This document shows, in pieces, positions 60,097 to 64,000 of a stretch of DNA of 64,000 bases; the stretch's first letter is position 1; the number at the start of each line of letters is the position of its first letter. The DNA lies in assembly GCA_964058805.1 (NCBI GenBank), contig CAXKVV010000022.1:868001-932000 (forward strand), in the 5' to 3' direction. Source of the stretch: Schoenoplectus triqueter. Lineage: Eukaryota; Streptophyta; Magnoliopsida; Poales; Cyperaceae. Made by a program: the position numbers and the translations under genes. The notes beneath the pieces are model-generated. The model did no database searches. It was given only the letters and a program-made list of their open reading frames with translations, and was not told the origin of the DNA.

Positions 60097-62610
60097 TCAA
60101 CGCCTATGAAGCATCCTCCGAATGAGAGACGAACTATACGTGTCTCTCGGTCGAATTTCACGGCCAGGACGCTCGGGTGGTGCCTGCGTCTCGGGCACTC
60201 GGGTGGACGGACCAGGAGTGTCGTACGATGACGCGCGCGAAGCATCATATTGGGTACCGGAGGTCCCAGCACCCGGATCGAGACTCATCTGACTTATGAG
60301 CTGAAAGTACGACATGAAATCTCCCTGAAAAAAGTCGAACTCATCAGTCGTCGTCTCCGGCCCCGGGTTAGGTGTGACGCTGATCGGACGGTCATCGGCA
60401 GAGATATCGATGTCCTTAGGATCCGTCGGAAGACCTGTACGAGTAAATTACACATATTAACATGAATTAAATTATCAAAAATCAGTTAAATTAAAAATAC
60501 ACACAAGTTAAAAAATTTAAATATTAACCTGTAGAAGCAAGAATCGAAGTGAAAATATATGGATGACCTAAATCACCCATCAAATGTTTTATCTGGCGTA
60601 ATTCATGCTTACCAAACGTTGCATGCCCGGGCTTCGTAAGCCAATCAATGGCGGTGGTTGTATTCTTCACCAAACGGAACATCTGCATATATAATTTTTT
60701 TATTCTATAGCGCTAGTTATGTGAAGAGTTTAGTTAATAAAAAATAGATTGGTTAAATGCTAACCGCTCGGGCACTCTGGTGTGAATGTGGTACGTACGA
60801 TAACTCATCCACAGACTCCTCGGGGTGCGGTAACGGCTGACTCAAGTGCTCATCAGTGTTCATGCCATACAATATTATAGTCATCCCTCACTTGTAGTAT
60901 CACCCCATGTACCTGTAGTGTTGGTCATAGTCGTACAGTCGCGACTCCGTGATAGGTAGCTCGGGCTCATCCTGTGCCCACCAGTAATACTCCGCCCAAT
61001 CGATATTTTGCCCCTCACCGCCTCCCGACGTGTGGTTGTCCTTACGGTAAGTCAATATCTGCTGGTAATCGATCATCGCCGACGGAGGAACCTGCTGGAA
61101 AAGACTGATCTACCGCATGACTCTATCTGGATAGTGATTCTCAACCATCCAGAAATGAATCATCCACACACGACACTTCCAACTGCATAAGTACACCCAA
61201 GGCAAATGAAATTTATGTATCAATTGAACTACATATATTTTATTGATTTTAGAAACTTACAAATTGAAATGCACGTAGCATACCCAAGGCAAGTCATAGT
61301 GGTAGGCAATGTACGACGTTCAATTGACGCTGTCGTCTAGTAAATTCTCAAATTGATCATGAAAGTGCCCGGGTCCTCCATGTCACGGCGTGTACTTGAA
61401 CAAGTGTCGGGTCGCCCATTTGACACCATATGGAGGCCGCAATTGAGGGTCAGGACCGCCAAATGGAGGATCATCAGTTCTACACCTGCACCGTCAATAA
61501 AATATGAACAAAATATGATTTTTCCATTGAGGTGAGTAATAATGATTTACCTCGGTCTCCCGATCGGGAATCGTGTCTACGACCACATCTGAAGCAGGAG
61601 CACTGGTCCGGCTATGCAATCGACCGGCTCCAGACATGACAGACAGAGGTTGAAATATAAGCAAGAGAGTACTGCCTGCCCCCAATTATAGCCTTCCTCC
61701 AGTACGTTGAGCAAGTCGTCAAGAAATGACAAGTACGCCGCTGGCATCGAGTCTGCACTGTTGTTCGTGAACATCACGAACCCGAATAAATCCAAGCAAA
61801 ACGCTCGTGTGTACTTATCAAAAAAAGTCAGTACTCCTATGTACCTACAAAATAAATTCATGAACGGTATAAAATTTGTAGTAAAAATTATACCGTTGGA
61901 CGGTGTCGTGATTGGAGTTGGGAGGCAACTCTTGAAAATGTTTACGCAAAACACGAGAGTCGAATACCAAATATCGAGAAATGAGTGTACTCATTCTCTT
62001 CGCCCCTATTCTTGATCTTAAACGGCCATAGGTTATCGATGATGTCATCATAAATTTATGGATCGGCATCCAACCCAAGGAGCATCTCCACCGTCCCGCT
62101 CCAATCATCGTCAGTCACCCTTGTTATTGGTTTTCCTGTATTATTTGAATTTGCAAAATTAGATTAGTAAACTTCCAAAAAAATATAAAATAACATATTA
62201 AAAATTTAAAATACCTCTGATAGGTAATCACCATAGACAACACACTTCCTCTAGCGTCACCGTCAGCTCGCCAACTGGTAGATGAAATGTCGACGTCTCT
62301 GGTCGCCACCTCTCAACAAGCGCTGTCAGGAGTGATTTATCTAACTGACAATCACCCATAATCGCCATCTGGTACAGACCCAGTCAATGCAGATATGAAT
62401 CCATCTGCGCATTGTATGGTATCTTCGGACGATGTGCGTTCAAACAGAGAGTGCTATGAGGCTGTAAAAATTATTTTGTTACGTACGACATGCTAAAATT
62501 ATAAAGTATATTTTTTTCCATATTATACGATAAAGAATACTTACATTGGTTCTGGCCCTCTACGACCTATGTTTATTTTCGGGCACGACAAGCAGTTGCG
62601 GATACTCCAT
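60097..62610 (-). pseudogene. plant mobile domain (PMD / MAIN-like) gene, decayed
   Basis: Several exon-like segments in order on the minus strand. A start MEYPQLLVVPENK (62610) ends in GT-AAGT at 62544. The conserved PMD block ALVERWRPETSTFHLPVGEL lies at about 62260-62325. LPPNSNHDTVQRY and SFLDDLLNVLEEGYNWGQAV lie near 61900 and 61680, PPFGGPDPQLRPPYGVKWAT near 61430, HELRQIKHLMGDLGHPYIF near 60570, and the C-terminus LIRRMLHRR ends at 60097. PMD proteins occur both as MULE-carried genes and as host MAIN/MAIL proteins. In-frame stops are at 62560-62562 (TAG), 62384-62386 (TGA where the context suggests CGA) and 62228-62230 (TGA where it suggests GGA), and the reading frame shifts near 62000. 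The gene cannot make a full protein. Confidence 0.78.
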
Positions 62611-63172
62611 TTTTCACTACAATTATTTAAAAAAATTATAATTTTGGTATAATTTTTGTATAATTTGGAATAGCTCGGTATAATTTGGTATAATTGAACC
62701 ATTTCGCATAATTAACCAATGTACATATAATTAACAGTATTTGACCAAATTTAAAATAATTAGCCTCATTAGTGTTAATACACAATTAAACTAATTACAA
62801 CAATATATTTCAAAATTAACACAAAAAATCAACACAAATCAACTAAATTAAACTATATTAACTATATTTCAATTATCACTATAATTATACTAATTAAATC
62901 TATCAAAATTACTAATTTTGATAAATTCGGATTTAAATTTAAAATCAAAAATTACCTTTGAAATGACGATCAAATTGACGAATCGACGAGTTTTTCCGAC
63001 TCTCCTTCTAACAATAAAAAGTTTCGCGCAAACAGTTTATAAATTGGAGCAAAAATGAATTAGATCTAAAAAATTGGGGGAAAAAATTCGTATTTTTTGA
63101 AGAGAGGAGAGGGAGAGGAGAAATGGGAGAGAGAGGGGAGAGAGATTCGCTGTAAATTGAAATGGGGCAGCT

Positions 63173-63254
63173 GGACCCGAGTTTGAAACTCGGGTCCGTG
63201 TTTTTTTTTTACGTTTCAAAAAAAAATCCGGACCTGAGTTTCAAACTCGGGTCT
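63173..63254. repeat. right pair of GGACCCGAGTTT-type palindromes
   Basis: Copies at 63173-63197 and 63230-63254, mirror images of the left pair, separated by a T-run and A-run. The first is a perfect palindrome apart from its single central base. Confidence 0.9.
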
Positions 63255-63510
63255 GACTATAAATGCAAAAGTGAGGAGAGATGTGGCCAATTTGCTATAT
63301 TTATTTATTTTATTTACTAAAATAAAAAAAATCTGTCTGAATCGCTATTATTATGGGTTATAATAGGAACCTACTATATTCACTTATATCCACCGTTATA
63401 TATATGTAATAGGTTTGGATTTTCTGATTCTCTCTTGGAAATTTTTCATTGCCCTCTTCTTTTGCTCTAAATTTATCAGCCACGAAAAAATGGCAAATTT
63501 GTACATCACA

Positions 63511-63985
63511 TTAAAATGGAGGTGATTTTTTATACGCTTGGCACATAAGTAGAAATTAAAATTCTAAGCCAACTAATAGAGTTTTGACCTTTTAATATCT
63601 AAACATCATAAAGGTGAGACACAAAAAAATGAAAAAAAATTCTACTTAACATTCAAATGAAGGTTATTTTGTATAAGCTTGGCACATAAGTGGAAACTAA
63701 AATTCTGAGTCAACTAATAAAAGTTTAGGTTTTTAATACCTAAATAACATAACGGTTAAATAAAAAAAGTGCTTTCTATTGATGTCTATAAATCAAAACC
63801 ATACAAAATGGATCACTACAGTATTGTTGATGCATCCAACTTTCTCTAGTCATCAAAGGTTATAATAATTTGTTGATTTTGATTGTAAATATTGCAAAAT
63901 GACCGTTACTTTTTATTTATTTATAGACTTTAATATAAAGCCTCTTTTTATTTAACCTTTATGATATTTAGATATTAAGAGGTCT
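63511..63985. repeat. two direct ~112-bp repeats plus an inverted fragment
   Basis: Unit 1 at 63511-63622 and unit 2 at 63651-63764 share GCTTGGCACATAAGT, ACTAAAATTCT, CAACTAATA and TTTTAATA(T/C)CTAAA-ACAT. The inverted end ACCTTTATGATATTTAGATATTAAGAGG follows at 63943-63985. Possibly the arms of an element that continues past the window. Confidence 0.55.
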
Positions 63986-64000
63986 GCGTTTCAGAATTTT

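Larger units (their letters stand above)
59628..63335. mobile_element. 3.7-kb Mutator-like (MULE) element carrying a PMD gene
   Basis: CAGATTTTTTATTTATTTTAGTAAATAAAATAAATAAATA at the left is mirrored at the right (TATTTATTTATTTTATTTACTAAAATAAAAAAAATCTG), and the inverted similarity continues through GGCCATCTCTCTCCTCACTTTTACATTTATAGTCAGAC to two palindromic motifs per end, about 180 bp in all. The flanks TCCGAATTG (59619-59627) and TCTGAATCG (63336-63344) agree at 7 of 9 positions, both differences C/T, so a 9-bp duplication has probably decayed. The terminal CAG(A/T)TTTT...TTTAGTAA resembles the small MULE at 27737. The only gene inside is the PMD pseudogene on the minus strand; I see no MURA transposase. 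Confidence 0.8.

Overview
This window is nuclear DNA of a dicot flowering plant. It is AT-rich, its genes have GT-AG introns in long AT-rich intergenic space, it carries many plant-type transposons (hAT, Mutator-like/MULE, Tourist-like, foldback MITEs), and every recognisable protein belongs to a plant family. I cannot name the species. No rRNA, tRNA, CRISPR or prokaryotic feature was seen.

Six genes can be supported. (1) A minus-strand LSU (RESPONSE TO LOW SULFUR) gene at 3.6-3.9 kb, with a TATA box and an almost perfect sulfur-starvation UPE-box upstream. (2, 3) Two DUF599 membrane-protein paralogs, tail to tail, at 20.95-23.58 kb (+, three exons) and 24.19-25.09 kb (-, two exons); the second lacks the last intron. 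(4) A nine-exon, probably plastid-targeted, CCoAOMT-type methyltransferase at 32.1-34.4 kb (+). (5) A three-exon isoprenylated HMA-domain protein (HIPP) at 35.7-36.7 kb (-). (6) An intronless class I (DAD1-like) phospholipase A1 at 54.9-56.4 kb (+). A decayed plant-mobile-domain (PMD) gene lies inside a 3.7 kb MULE at 59.6-63.3 kb. The genes are unrelated in function and there is no gene cluster.

The rest is mostly repeats. Several hAT-type elements still carry legible 8-bp target-site duplications (TSDs): 4337-4755, 7656-7816, 15720-16166, 25374-25519 and 26444-26876. Two MULEs share related ends, have 9-bp TSDs, and carry GC-rich palindromic motifs (27737-28153 and 59628-63335). Two copies of a 400-bp near-perfect foldback MITE are at 39.75 and 53.28 kb. 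A 1.5 kb TIR element at 12.67 kb encloses a 1.2 kb ATT-rich microsatellite with an internal ~360-bp duplication. A degenerate, less AT-rich non-coding block at 39.1-44.8 kb may be an old LTR-retrotransposon remnant.

The most interesting points are the two palindrome-bearing MULEs, the UPE-box at the LSU gene, the intron difference between the DUF599 paralogs, and an insertion that can be read against its own empty-site paralog at 45.8-47.3 kb.
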